A stretch of DNA of 64,000 nucleotides from Flavivirga spongiicola (GCF_030540825.1 NZ_JAUOEO010000001.1:4167001-4231000), one strand, 5' to 3'. Counted from the stretch's first letter, positions 51,649 to 60,883 are shown. Notes: generated by a model not told the origin, from the sequence alone. Program-made: numbers and translations.

Positions 51649-54024
51649 TTAATTTCTATTACTTCTTTTTGCTTCTCTATTTCTATCTGTTGGTTTTTGA
51701 TTGAATTTATAAAGAAAGCTTAGCGAATAACGTTGTGCATTTCTGTTTCTAGTTTGATTTATATCAAAATTGGTTCCTGTGATTTTTTCTTTTACCTTTC
51801 TACTATTTAAAGCATTCGAAATATTAAAAACAATACTTCCTTTATTTTTAAATAGACTTTTATTAATTGCAAAATTTAAGTTTGTTACTGCAGAAGTTTC
51901 AGTTTGCGCTGTAGATTTTTTTCCTTGATAATACAATCTAGTTTGTAGTTTCACCGTTTTTACTGGAGTAATATTTGTTGTGAAGTTTACAAACCAAGTA
52001 CTGTCACTAAAATCAGCATTTGTTGCATTAATAACACCTTTTTGCTTAAACGCATAAGTATTAAAGTCACTAGAGAATCGTAACCATTCTAATGGATTAT
52101 ATGTTGCAGATAGTTCAAAACCATAACGTTTTTCATTATCTAAATTTATAGGTTTCTGTGTGAAAACTTCGTTGTCGTCTTGAGTTGTTTCATATTGAAA
52201 TACATCGTTTGTATTTGCATAATATATGGATGGATTTAAGCGAAAATTACTGCCTTTATAAATTGTAGATAATTCAAAAGCATCAGTATACGAAGGCGTC
52301 AATGATGGGTTTCCTGTAAAACGAGATGTGAAATCTTTCAACTCGAAAAATGGATTTAAATTCCATAAAGAAGGTCGACTTATACGTTTACTGTAACTTA
52401 ATTGTGCACTTGTTTTATCTGTAAATTCGTATCCAATATTTGCAGATGGAAACAAATTTGTGTAATTATTTTTAGAATTTAATGCAGCACTTGAAGCATC
52501 AATATCTATAGATGTAGCTTCTAAACGCAGGCCTACTTGATAACTTATTTTATTTATTTTAGAATTGTATTGCGTGTAACCAGAAACTATCTGTTCTTTA
52601 TAATCTAATGTATTATTAATATTGTCTATAGTTTCAAAGTTTCCATTGATTAATTCTTCTGCTAAAAAAGTATTTGTAATAGATCTGTTTTCAAATTTTA
52701 TTCCTGTTTCAAAATTTGAATTTTCATTAAGTGGTGTTGTGAAATCGGATTGTATTACTATATCGTTAGCATCAATTTTAGCTATAGTTCTAATATCTGA
52801 AAGATCCATTAATATTGGCATAACTTCATCAGTATTTAATGTCCATTTTTTATTACTATTAAAAAAATCATATTGAAAATCGATTGTGAACTTTTGATCT
52901 TTTTTGTCGAATGTTTTGGTGTAATTTCCTTCTAATTGATTGTAATCTCTTTTTTCTTTGGAGTTTCCGAGCGTAAACAATGAATTTACATTACCATCAG
53001 AATCTGATAAATCATAATTTAATTTTGTAACATCTGTATCTTTAGTTTCATTTCTATAATAAGCTACTGTTACAGCGTTTTTATCATTAATAAAATAATC
53101 TGTTCCTAGATAATAAATACGTCCATCATCATGCCTATCTTCATCTTCATTATAATCTAAAAACGTAGTGATGCCATTTTCAACAGTTGTTTGTTGTTTA
53201 CTATAATCTCCTTCGTAATCGGAATAACGAATACCTACATTGGCAAATACATTAAATTTATTTGTTCTATAATTTACATTTGCTATTGCTCTATGATCTG
53301 CAGGAGTTCCAGCCATTAAACGTGCTTGACCGTTAAAACCAGAAGTTCTATTTTTCTTTAAAATAATATTAATAATTCCTGCAGAACCTGAAGCATCATA
53401 TTTAGCCGAAGGGTTGGTAATCACTTCTACGCTTTCTATAATATCTGCTGATAATTGCTCTAAAGCTTGAGATTGCGTTAGAGCAGACTGCCTACCATTA
53501 ATCATTACTTGTACATTACTATTTCCACGCAAGCTTATTTCTCCTGTTGGGCTTACGTTTACAGATGGTACATTGCTTAAAATATCGTTTGCAGAACCGT
53601 TTTGAGAGGTTAAATCTTTTCCAACTATAAATACTTTTTTACCCAGTTTTAGTGAGACTTCAGCCGTATTTCCTTGAACAACTACTTCATCTAAAGCATT
53701 AGCGTCTTCTTTTAGAATAATTCTACCTAAATCTACGTTTTTAGTGTCTTCTATAATACTAATATTTTGCTTTAATATTTCATATCCTAAATATTGTATT
53801 TCTAGAACATAGTTTCCTTTTTTTGGTTGTTGTAAATTAAATTGTCCATCTGCATTTGTAATAACGCCTTCTATAAGTTCTGATTTTTCCGTTTTCAATA
53901 CCGTTGTAGCATAAACTAAAGGTTCTCCAGAAGCGTCTGTTATGCTCCCTTTTATTTGGTTTTGACTAAAACCTAAGGTGCTAAATAAAAAGATAAATAA
54001 GTAAAGATTGATTGATGTTTTCAT
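51649..54024 (-). CDS. TonB-dependent receptor / outer membrane beta-barrel protein
   Basis: This 791-residue protein has a signal peptide of about 20 residues. A carboxypeptidase-regulatory-like domain (about 22-110, IKGSITDASGEPLVYATTVL) is followed by a plug (ILSNVPSVNVSPTGEISLRGNSNVQVMINGRQSAL) and an OMP_b-brl_3-type barrel. There is no STN domain, so it should not signal through FecR. It is divergent from a LytS/LytTR pair across a 140-base region with paired operator-like repeats. The ligand is unknown, but the lack of a SusD partner argues against glycan uptake. Confidence 0.9.
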   Translation of the reverse strand: MKTSINLYLFIFLFSTLGFSQNQIKGSITDASGEPLVYATTVLKTEKSELIEGVITNADGQFNLQQPKKGNYVLEIQYLGYEILKQNISIIEDTKNVDLGRIILKEDANALDEVVVQGNTAEVSLKLGKKVFIVGKDLTSQNGSANDILSNVPSVNVSPTGEISLRGNSNVQVMINGRQSALTQSQALEQLSADIIESVEVITNPSAKYDASGSAGIINIILKKNRTSGFNGQARLMAGTPADHRAIANVNYRTNKFNVFANVGIRYSDYEGDYSKQQTTVENGITTFLDYNEDEDRHDDGRIYYLGTDYFINDKNAVTVAYYRNETKDTDVTKLNYDLSDSDGNVNSLFTLGNSKEKRDYNQLEGNYTKTFDKKDQKFTIDFQYDFFNSNKKWTLNTDEVMPILMDLSDIRTIAKIDANDIVIQSDFTTPLNENSNFETGIKFENRSITNTFLAEELINGNFETIDNINNTLDYKEQIVSGYTQYNSKINKISYQVGLRLEATSIDIDASSAALNSKNNYTNLFPSANIGYEFTDKTSAQLSYSKRISRPSLWNLNPFFELKDFTSRFTGNPSLTPSYTDAFELSTIYKGSNFRLNPSIYYANTNDVFQYETTQDDNEVFTQKPINLDNEKRYGFELSATYNPLEWLRFSSDFNTYAFKQKGVINATNADFSDSTWFVNFTTNITPVKTVKLQTRLYYQGKKSTAQTETSAVTNLNFAINKSLFKNKGSIVFNISNALNSRKVKEKITGTNFDINQTRNRNAQRYSLSFLYKFNQKPTDRNREAKRSNRN

Positions 54025-54087
54025 AATAATAGTTTTAAATTCATTGCTAAGAACATTCTTTTGTTCCTCTATTTATTCGTTTAATAT

Positions 54088-54120
54088 GCCAACTGCTCTA
54101 GCAGTTTGTCAACTGCTCTA
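54088..54120. promoter_or_regulatory. Predicted LytTR binding sites (direct repeat)
   Basis: CAACTGCTCTA occurs at 54090-54100 and 54110-54120, exactly 20 bp (two helical turns) apart. On the minus strand the units read GCAGTTGGC and GCAGTTGAC, close to known LytTR half-sites of the type ACAGTTAAG. They lie between the divergent receptor and kinase genes. Confidence 0.7.
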
Positions 54121-54164
54121 AAAGCCATTTTATTTAATTTACTTTTACAGTAATAAATTATTTA

Positions 54165-55850
54165 ATGAAAAATTATATACACTTACTGCTAATTTTACTA
54201 TTAGTATCCTGCAATAATCGTAATGATGCTAATAGGATGTATAAAGCTTCTGAAGCTATTTATCAAAAAGGAGATAGTCCTTCTTATAGTAAAAAAAACA
54301 TCGACGATAACGGTTGGAGTGAAACTATAAAGGAAACAAAAGGAGATGAAATCTTCTGGTCCAGAAAAACTATTGAAATTACTAAAAAGCTGGATAAGTT
54401 TGAAACTACAGGAATATATATGCAAGTATTTGGTGCTTATGAGGTTTTTTGGGATGGTGTTTTAATTGGAACAAATGGTAAACCAGGTTTTGAATCCTCT
54501 ACAGCAAAAACCGGTTCTTTCATACAGTCTTTTGTTATTCCAAGACATTTGTTAGATATTGGAAATCATTCTTTAGCATTAAGAACATCTATGTTTTATG
54601 AAAATGAAGAAGATAGAGATTACCATATTTGTATTGATAACTATAAAAGGATTATTAGAGAACCTTTATTAGGTACTATACTAATTAATATTCTTATTGG
54701 TATCTTTTTAATAGCATCCATTTATTACTTTTTACTCTATTTAAACGATATAAAAAAGTATGAACTATTATTGTTTAGTGTAGCTAGTTTATTGTTTTTT
54801 TTACTTGCTATTATGGAATATCTAAAGTTTTATATTCCTATTCATTATTCTAATTTTTATCTGCGATTACAAATTATTGGCGTTTTAATATTTTTAATCT
54901 CATTTCTAGTGCCTTATTATTTTGCAGTACAATTTAAGTTTAAATACTATAAGTCATTTATGCCTATATACGCTATATTATTGTTGATTGTCTTTGTGTA
55001 TAATATTGGGCATTATGATTTTACAGCACTACTTTTAGGGCAAATGATGTGGGTTTCTTCAACAATTATTATTAGTTATGCTATTTATAAAAAACAAAAA
55101 TCAGCGATAATTATATTAATTGGATTAATACTAAGCTTTATAGTTTATAAAAGTTCAGTTTACGACATAAGCTTATTCGTTAGTTTTGGTATAATCTTAT
55201 TATGCATGTTTAATGTTCTCTCTGTTAAATTAAAAGAGCAACGACAGGCTTTTGAGTTTTCTATTGCAGAGTCTACACGTTTAAAATACGAATTGCTTAA
55301 AAAGAAAATCCAGCCACATTTTTTAATGAATACCTTAACGTCTTTAATAGATTGGGTAGAAGAAGCACCCAAAAAAGGAGTTAAATTTATTGAAGCCTTA
55401 GCTGAAGAATTTGATTTACTAAATCAAGTTGAAAATGAAACATTAATACCACTTTCTCAAGAAATTAAAATCTGTAAGAGTCATTTAAATATAATGAAAT
55501 ATAGAAAAGAGATAAACTACCTATGGCAAGATGAAGGTGTTTTGGATGATGAAACACAAACAATTCCGCCTGCAGTAATTCATACACTTTTAGAAAACGG
55601 AATAACACATTGTTTACCTAATAATGATAACGAAATGAGTTTTAAACTCATTGTAGAAAATGAAGCAGAAAAGCAAAAAATAACATTTTTAACTATTGCT
55701 AAAGTAAGACGTAATAAAACAGAAATTAAGGGCGGAACAGGTTTTAAATATGTAAAAGCTAGACTTACTGAGAGTTATGGAAACAAGTGGATATTAACAT
55801 CACAAGCAACCAAAAATGGTTGGAAAAATGAAATCATAATAACTGCATAA
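54165..55850 (+). CDS. LytS-type sensor histidine kinase with N-terminal lipobox
   Basis: This 561-residue kinase starts with a signal and a lipobox-like LLLVSC, then a periplasmic jelly-roll-like domain to about residue 165. Seven membrane helices follow (about 170-355; 7TM-DISM-like layout). The His_kinase domain carries KKKIQPHFLMNTLTSLIDW with the phosphoacceptor His, and the ATPase has VIHTLLENGITH and GGTGFKYVKARL. It pairs with the LytTR regulator three bases downstream. Confidence 0.9.
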   Translation: MKNYIHLLLILLLVSCNNRNDANRMYKASEAIYQKGDSPSYSKKNIDDNGWSETIKETKGDEIFWSRKTIEITKKLDKFETTGIYMQVFGAYEVFWDGVLIGTNGKPGFESSTAKTGSFIQSFVIPRHLLDIGNHSLALRTSMFYENEEDRDYHICIDNYKRIIREPLLGTILINILIGIFLIASIYYFLLYLNDIKKYELLLFSVASLLFFLLAIMEYLKFYIPIHYSNFYLRLQIIGVLIFLISFLVPYYFAVQFKFKYYKSFMPIYAILLLIVFVYNIGHYDFTALLLGQMMWVSSTIIISYAIYKKQKSAIIILIGLILSFIVYKSSVYDISLFVSFGIILLCMFNVLSVKLKEQRQAFEFSIAESTRLKYELLKKKIQPHFLMNTLTSLIDWVEEAPKKGVKFIEALAEEFDLLNQVENETLIPLSQEIKICKSHLNIMKYRKEINYLWQDEGVLDDETQTIPPAVIHTLLENGITHCLPNNDNEMSFKLIVENEAEKQKITFLTIAKVRRNKTEIKGGTGFKYVKARLTESYGNKWILTSQATKNGWKNEIIITA

Positions 55851-55853
55851 ACA

Positions 55854-56552
55854 ATGCGCATATTAATTATTGAAGACGAAGCAAGAATAGCTAAACGCCT
55901 TGAGCGAATGGTAAAAGAATTCTTTTTAAACACATTAAAAGAAATAATCTGTGTACATTCTTTAAATGAAGGAATAGATTATATACAAAACAACCAATTA
56001 GATTTATTGTTGTTAGATTTAAATTTAAATGGAGAAAACGGATTTGATATTTTGCAACATACTGTTTCTGAGGCTTTCCATACAGTAGTTGTTTCAGCAA
56101 ATAAGCATCAAGCACTAACTGCTTTTGAGTATGGCGTTTTAGATTTTGTTCCCAAACCTTTTAATAAAGAACGTTTAGCTCAAGCTTTTAATCGCATAAT
56201 AAAAAAAGAAGATGTTACCAACGAGAATTTGCAGTTCTTGGCTGTAAAAAAGAGAGGAACCATTGAACTAATAAAAATTGAAGACGTTTTATATATAAAA
56301 GGAGCTGGAGTTTATACTGAAGTCTATTTGAGTAATGGCCAAAAAGAATTGCACGATAAATCTTTAGAGAAATTGACACAATTGCTACCACAAACTTTTT
56401 TGAGAATTCATAAATCGTACTTAATTAAAATGTCAAAAATAAAGGAAGTTATTATACAATCAGGAAGTAAATACTCTGTAGAACTCAACAATGGCGAAAT
56501 TTTACCTGTTGGTAGAACGCGCTATAAAGAACTAAAAGCCCTATTTAATTAA
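55854..56552 (+). CDS. LytTR-family response regulator
   Basis: This 232-residue regulator has a receiver (about 1-115: ILIIEDEARIAKRL, phosphoacceptor Asp in LLLLDLNLNG, Lys in PKPF) and a LytTR domain (about 130-230: IKIEDVLYIKGAGVYTEV, FLRIHKSYLIKMSKI, LPVGRTRYKEL). The start is three bases after the kinase stop. The likely target is the GCAGTTG repeat upstream of the receptor and kinase genes. Confidence 0.94.
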   Translation: MRILIIEDEARIAKRLERMVKEFFLNTLKEIICVHSLNEGIDYIQNNQLDLLLLDLNLNGENGFDILQHTVSEAFHTVVVSANKHQALTAFEYGVLDFVPKPFNKERLAQAFNRIIKKEDVTNENLQFLAVKKRGTIELIKIEDVLYIKGAGVYTEVYLSNGQKELHDKSLEKLTQLLPQTFLRIHKSYLIKMSKIKEVIIQSGSKYSVELNNGEILPVGRTRYKELKALFN

Positions 56553-56602
56553 ATTTCTACTTTTCCAATTTTACTACAATTCTTTGATAATTAAAAGTAA
56601 TA

Positions 56603-56880
56603 ATTCCATACACATCGCCACTACGCTCAGGACAGGCTAGCTTCGGGCAAAGCATATTCCATTACATTTTTAAAGAAACATTTGAGAAGAAAAAAATAAG
56701 AAAAAGCAGTAGTTTTAAACTTCGCTTTTTCCAAAACAAAGTTACATAACGCAGAACATTATAGTACATTTTATAAATAGGTTTATCCGGTGGATGAAGC
56801 TATTTATAACACAGATGGTGCGTTGGCGAAATTATGATGTTTTACGACTAAGATCCATTTATAAAAAAAATGATAGCTAA
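56603..56880. repeat. Long direct repeat, right copy bracketing the TonB/LytSR module
   Basis: C, B and the hairpin unit match 51205-51480 in the same orientation, including 119 bases with three differences. It lacks the final Xer-like site: homology stops inside the left arm at ATAGCTA (56874-56880). A CTACGCTCAGGACAGGC dispersed repeat interrupts C near 56620. Confidence 0.9.
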
Positions 56881-56891
56881 TAAGTAAAGTA

Positions 56892-56992
56892 TTGTATCCA
56901 AATCCAATCATCCACAGGATAATTGTATTCGTATAGCCTAAAATATGGTCGCTCCACCCACCTATTGTTTTAGCCAAAGTTTTATGAGGTCG
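56892..56992. repeat. Direct repeat with repeat A, left copy bracketing the UvrA-like module
   Basis: The 101 bases begin TTGTATCC, contain the hairpin CAATCATCCACAGGATAATTG and end with repeat A (CCTAAAATATGGTCGCTCC to TATGAGGTCG). They match 60615-60715 with ten differences. The end overlaps the UvrA-like stop codon, so the last residues (PTS) are repeat-encoded. Confidence 0.88.
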
Positions 56993-59255
56993 GCAAATTC
57001 GAACTATTATAAAAATTTAGAAATTTTGAAGTATAACTTTCGCTTTTCATTTGAAGTTCTAATGGTGTTCCTTCAAAAATCAATTTGCCTCCATTTTTGC
57101 CTCCTTCAGGACCAATATCTATAATCCAATCTGCATTATTCATAATATCTAGACTATGCTCAATAACAATTACTGAATTCCCTTTATTTACTAATTTTTC
57201 TAATAGCTCAATAATCTTGGTAATATCAGATAAATGTAAGCCTGTTGTTGGTTCATCCAGAATATAAATGTTTCCTTCTTTATGTAGTTCACTTGCCAAT
57301 TTTACACGTTGACATTCACCACCAGATAAAGTTGATAATGGTTGCCCTAATTGTAAGTACCCCAATCCTACTTCTTGAAGTACATTTAGTTTTTTTAGAA
57401 TCTTGCTGTCGTTAAAAAAATCGATTGCTTGACTTACTGTTAATTCTAAAACATCTGCAATAGTTTTATGGTTCAGCTTATGTTTTAAAACTTCTTTTTC
57501 GTAGCGATTCCCATTACACTTTTCACAATTGATTTTTATTGGGTCCATAAATGCCAAGTCCATTAAAATATACCCTAATCCTTTACAATTTTCGCAAGCT
57601 CCTTCTGCATTAAAACTAAATAAGGAAGCTCTGGTCGTTGGATTTTCTTTTTCGAATAAATCACGAATTTGGTCGAATACTCCTGTGTAAGTTGCTGGAT
57701 TTGAACGAATAGATTTACCAACAGGTGATTGGTCAATAACTATTGCACCTGGATGTGCTTTTAAAAACTCTTTATTAATTAATGAACTCTTACCAGAACC
57801 TGCAACTCCTGTGACACAAACAAAAATTTCTTTAGGAATCTTAACATTTATATTTTTTAAATTATTAGCTGTGGCATTCTTAATTTCAAAATAATTAGTC
57901 CAATTTCTAAAGTTCTTTTTTACTGGGATTTTTTGATTTATATATTTACCTGTTAGTGTTTTAGCCTTTAATAATTCATCAAAATTTCCTTGAAATACTA
58001 CTTCTCCTCCTCTACTTCCTGCGTGTGGTCCCATATCTACAATGTGGTCGGCGATTTTTATTAAATCTGGGTCATGTTCAACCATTAAAATTGTATTTCC
58101 CTGGCTACGTAACTCTTTTAATAAATCTGCAACCAAATCTACATCTCTTGGATGTAAACCAACACTTGGCTCATCTAAAACATATAGCATTTCAGTTAAA
58201 CTATTGCCTAATTGTTTGGCTAACTGAACACGTTGCGCTTCGCCACCAGACAATGTCCCTGTTGCTCTGGATAAGTTTAAATAACCAACACCAATCTTAA
58301 TCAGATTATCTGTTCGTTTTATTATCTGTTCTAAAACTGTTTCTGCTTCTTGACTTTTAATAGATTTTAAAAAACTAAACAATTCTGTAAGTTGTAGATT
58401 CCCTAACTCATAAATATTTTTGCTATTAATTTTACACTCTAAAGCTTCTTTTTTTAATCGTGCTCCATGACAATCAGTACAGGTTGTCGTTTTAACAAAC
58501 TGTATAATAATTTTTTGTCTTGATTTAGAAAGACTATTGAAATCTTTCTTTAAGAATCCTCTATTGATTTTTGTTACTATACCATTAAAGTTAGCATCGA
58601 ATCCTTGCTCTCCCTCACTTAATTTAAACTTGAGTCCATCAGCATAAAACAATGTTTCTTTTTCTTTTTCAGAATACTCCTTTAATGGCTTATCAATATC
58701 AAAAAAGCCGGAGTTAACTATCAATTTCCAAGCTAAAGAATTGATTTTAAAGTCTGGAAAGAGAATTGCTCCTTGCTTTAAAGATTTGTTCCAATCAATT
58801 ATTCCATCAATATTTAAATCATTTATAGAGCCAACTCCTCCACATTTTGGACACATACCTTCTGGAGAATTAGAAGAGAAATGATTAGACATACCAACTT
58901 CAGGAGAACCTATTCTTGAAAATAACAATCTTAAAAATGCTGAAATTTCGGATAGTGTTCCAACATTTGAACGTGAATTACCAACAATTCGTTTCTGTTC
59001 TAAAAGAATTACAGGAGATAAATTTTCAATTGAGTCATAATCTGCTTGGTCATATTTTGGCAAACGACTACGTGCAAATGTGCTAAATGTATCATATAAC
59101 TGTCTTTGAGCTTCTGCAGTTATAGTCTCAAATACTAAAGAAGATTTTCCAGAACCTGATAACCCTGTGAAAACTACTATTTGATTCCTTGGAATTTCAA
59201 CATTAATGTTCTTTAAATTATTTTGCCTCGCCCCTTTTATCTTTATATACTTCAT
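56982..59255 (-). CDS. UvrA-like ABC ATPase (short, drug-resistance type)
   Basis: This 757-residue protein has two ABC ATPase units. Unit one has Walker A GLSGSGKSS, signature TLSGGEAQRVQL and Walker B YVLDEPSVGLH; unit two has GVAGSGKSS, TLSGGECQRVKL and YILDEPTTGLH. Zinc-finger cysteines are kept (CPKCGG, CTDCHG, CENCKG, CEKCNG). Housekeeping UvrA is about 940 residues; this lacks the UvrB-binding insert and resembles UvrA2/DrrC-type proteins linked to drug tolerance. Its stop abuts the TetR gene, within a three-gene accessory operon. Confidence 0.9.
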   Translation of the reverse strand: MKYIKIKGARQNNLKNINVEIPRNQIVVFTGLSGSGKSSLVFETITAEAQRQLYDTFSTFARSRLPKYDQADYDSIENLSPVILLEQKRIVGNSRSNVGTLSEISAFLRLLFSRIGSPEVGMSNHFSSNSPEGMCPKCGGVGSINDLNIDGIIDWNKSLKQGAILFPDFKINSLAWKLIVNSGFFDIDKPLKEYSEKEKETLFYADGLKFKLSEGEQGFDANFNGIVTKINRGFLKKDFNSLSKSRQKIIIQFVKTTTCTDCHGARLKKEALECKINSKNIYELGNLQLTELFSFLKSIKSQEAETVLEQIIKRTDNLIKIGVGYLNLSRATGTLSGGEAQRVQLAKQLGNSLTEMLYVLDEPSVGLHPRDVDLVADLLKELRSQGNTILMVEHDPDLIKIADHIVDMGPHAGSRGGEVVFQGNFDELLKAKTLTGKYINQKIPVKKNFRNWTNYFEIKNATANNLKNINVKIPKEIFVCVTGVAGSGKSSLINKEFLKAHPGAIVIDQSPVGKSIRSNPATYTGVFDQIRDLFEKENPTTRASLFSFNAEGACENCKGLGYILMDLAFMDPIKINCEKCNGNRYEKEVLKHKLNHKTIADVLELTVSQAIDFFNDSKILKKLNVLQEVGLGYLQLGQPLSTLSGGECQRVKLASELHKEGNIYILDEPTTGLHLSDITKIIELLEKLVNKGNSVIVIEHSLDIMNNADWIIDIGPEGGKNGGKLIFEGTPLELQMKSESYTSKFLNFYNSSNLPTS

Positions 59256-59264
59256 TGTGTTGTG

Positions 59265-59828
59265 CTATACTCGTGCAAGTATCCAATCGATACCTTTATA
59301 AAAGTCATGGATAGTTAATACTCCTAAATCTGTTTTCTCATTTTGTGAAGCTGCAGCCAATGCAAAACCATGCGTGTAATCCACAATGACATCTGCGAAC
59401 AGAATACCTTCAGTTTCATCATTAATTAATGAAATGGCGTGTTCTCTAATTGAATTAGTAAGGTCAATTAATTCTTTATTAATTAAAGAATGGTCTGTTA
59501 GTAATAGTCTTGATACATTTGGATGCTTAAAAACGCATTTACAATAGTTCCCTAATAATACTCTTATTACTTCTTTAGAATCATTAGTTATGGTAATTTC
59601 ATTTACATTTTTATAAACAATTTCTACAAGACTTTTTATGATATCTTGACGTGAACCTACATGATGTTTTAAAGCCATTGCAGTAACTCCAAACACATTC
59701 GCTAATTTTCTAAACGAAAGCCCAATCTCTCCTTGTTCATCAAGAATTTTGAGCGCTTCTTTTAAAATATCATCTTTTGACAATATCAATTTATCATTTG
59801 TTGGTCTACCTAATGATTTACTTGTCAT
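59265..59828 (-). CDS. TetR-family regulator
   Basis: This is a 187-residue regulator. LSFRKLANVFGVTAMALKHHVGSRQDIIKSL is the HTH, of the form found in TetR proteins with the TetR_C_1-like ligand domain. It lies between the reductase and the UvrA-like gene with gaps of three and nine bases, so it regulates its own operon. The inducer is unknown but may be a DNA-targeting drug. Confidence 0.88.
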   Translation of the reverse strand: MTSKSLGRPTNDKLILSKDDILKEALKILDEQGEIGLSFRKLANVFGVTAMALKHHVGSRQDIIKSLVEIVYKNVNEITITNDSKEVIRVLLGNYCKCVFKHPNVSRLLLTDHSLINKELIDLTNSIREHAISLINDETEGILFADVIVDYTHGFALAAASQNEKTDLGVLTIHDFYKGIDWILARV

Positions 59829-59831
59829 ATT

Positions 59832-60404
59832 CTATGTATTTAATACTTGATAGTGATTTTGGATAAAGCCAAATTTCATAGGTTTTGAATTCATTAATTC
59901 TAAATCAATATCCTTATCCAATTCTCCGAATAATCTCTTTCCCTTACCAATTAGAATAGGAATTTGTGTGAGCGTAATTTCTTCAATTAAACCATCATTA
60001 ATAAATGATTGCACCAACTTACCACCATCTATATAAGCTTTTTTAAGACCTTTCTCATAAAGAAGTTGCATTAACTCTTTAGGATTTAAAGCCTTAATAG
60101 TTACTTGTTCTTTTAATGATTCGGGAACATCATCTTGAGCTAATCTTCTGCTCAAAACATATACAGGCATTTTATAAGGCCATTGTTCAAAACCAAGTAC
60201 AGTTTTAAATGTGCCACTTCCCATTACTAATACATCTATATTTTTTGTGAACTCCTCAAAACTATTGTCATTTTCATCTACGCCATACTTCATTAACCAA
60301 TCTAAAGAATTGTCTTGCCTCGCTATAAAACCATCTAAACTTGAAGCCATAAAAACGTAGCCATTTGCATATTTACCTTCCATATTATTTGAGTTAAAAA
60401 GCAT
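59832..60404 (-). CDS. Dihydrofolate reductase-like (RibD C-terminal) protein
   Basis: This 190-residue protein is of the RibD_C family: YVFMASSLDGFIARQDNSLDWL, VLVMGSGTFKTVLGFEQWPY, AYIDGGKLVQSFINDGLIEEITLTQIPILIGKGKRLF. Members bind NADPH, but few have known substrates. ATG 60383 (MEGKY) is an alternative start, seven residues in. First gene of the TetR/UvrA-like operon. Confidence 0.86.
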   Translation of the reverse strand: MLFNSNNMEGKYANGYVFMASSLDGFIARQDNSLDWLMKYGVDENDNSFEEFTKNIDVLVMGSGTFKTVLGFEQWPYKMPVYVLSRRLAQDDVPESLKEQVTIKALNPKELMQLLYEKGLKKAYIDGGKLVQSFINDGLIEEITLTQIPILIGKGKRLFGELDKDIDLELMNSKPMKFGFIQNHYQVLNT

Positions 60405-60442
60405 AAATATACAGTGTATAATTTTAACATCAAAACTATGTT

Positions 60443-60520
60443 TTCATTTCACACACATTACACTTCCCTCCTACGTCGTATCATAAAAAGTATTCCATTA
60501 ACATTGCAGAAGAAACTATA
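60443..60520. repeat. Repeat C, rightmost copy
   Basis: TTTCACACACATTACACTTC, CTCCTACGTCGTATCATAAA and GTATTCCATTAACATTGCAG follow the C pattern of 45184 and 50296. Repeat B does not follow here. Confidence 0.7.
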
Positions 60521-60614
60521 GTGAGATCATTAATTTCAGACTATTTGCCGTTTACAAAATATCTAGTAGACCTTTTTAGCTAAATACAATTTGAAACGAG
60601 TATTTAGTGAAGTG

Positions 60615-60715
60615 TTGTATCCAAACACAATCATCCACAGGATAATTGCAATCGTATAGCCTAAAATATCGTCGCTCCTCTCACCTATTGTTTTTGCCAA
60701 AATTTTATGAGATCG
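60615..60715. repeat. Direct repeat with repeat A, right copy bracketing the UvrA-like module
   Basis: This is the second copy of the 101-base unit at 56892-56992 (about 90% identical), with the hairpin AATCATCCACAGGATAATT retained. It ends about 170 bases before the Crp/Fnr gene and marks the right edge of the accessory region. The rest of the gap contains no other recognised feature. Confidence 0.88.
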
Positions 60716-60883
60716 TAATTAATTTAGCTTCCTGTGCAGCTTAAATAATTCGTAATAAGCTTTTATAACAATCTTATAAAAAAAGTGACTCAATTGTCGT
60801 CTCAAGTAACTTTTAAAAATTTAAGGTAATCGAATAACACTTTGAATTAGTTACATTTGAGATATTATATATCTAAAAAAAAC

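Noticed and set aside
56982..59255. Housekeeping uvrA
   Set aside because: The protein is nearly 200 residues shorter than usual UvrA, lies in a repeat-bordered module and is coupled to a TetR gene, so it is a resistance-type paralogue.
33421..60800. Integron cassette array with attC sites
   Set aside because: TTACATAACG/TTATGTAA arms and hairpins resemble attC at first sight, but the RYYYAAC and GTTRRRY cores are not present, there is no integrase gene in the window, and cassettes hold several genes in mixed orientation. The Xer-like reading fits the 11 + 6 + 11 spacing better.
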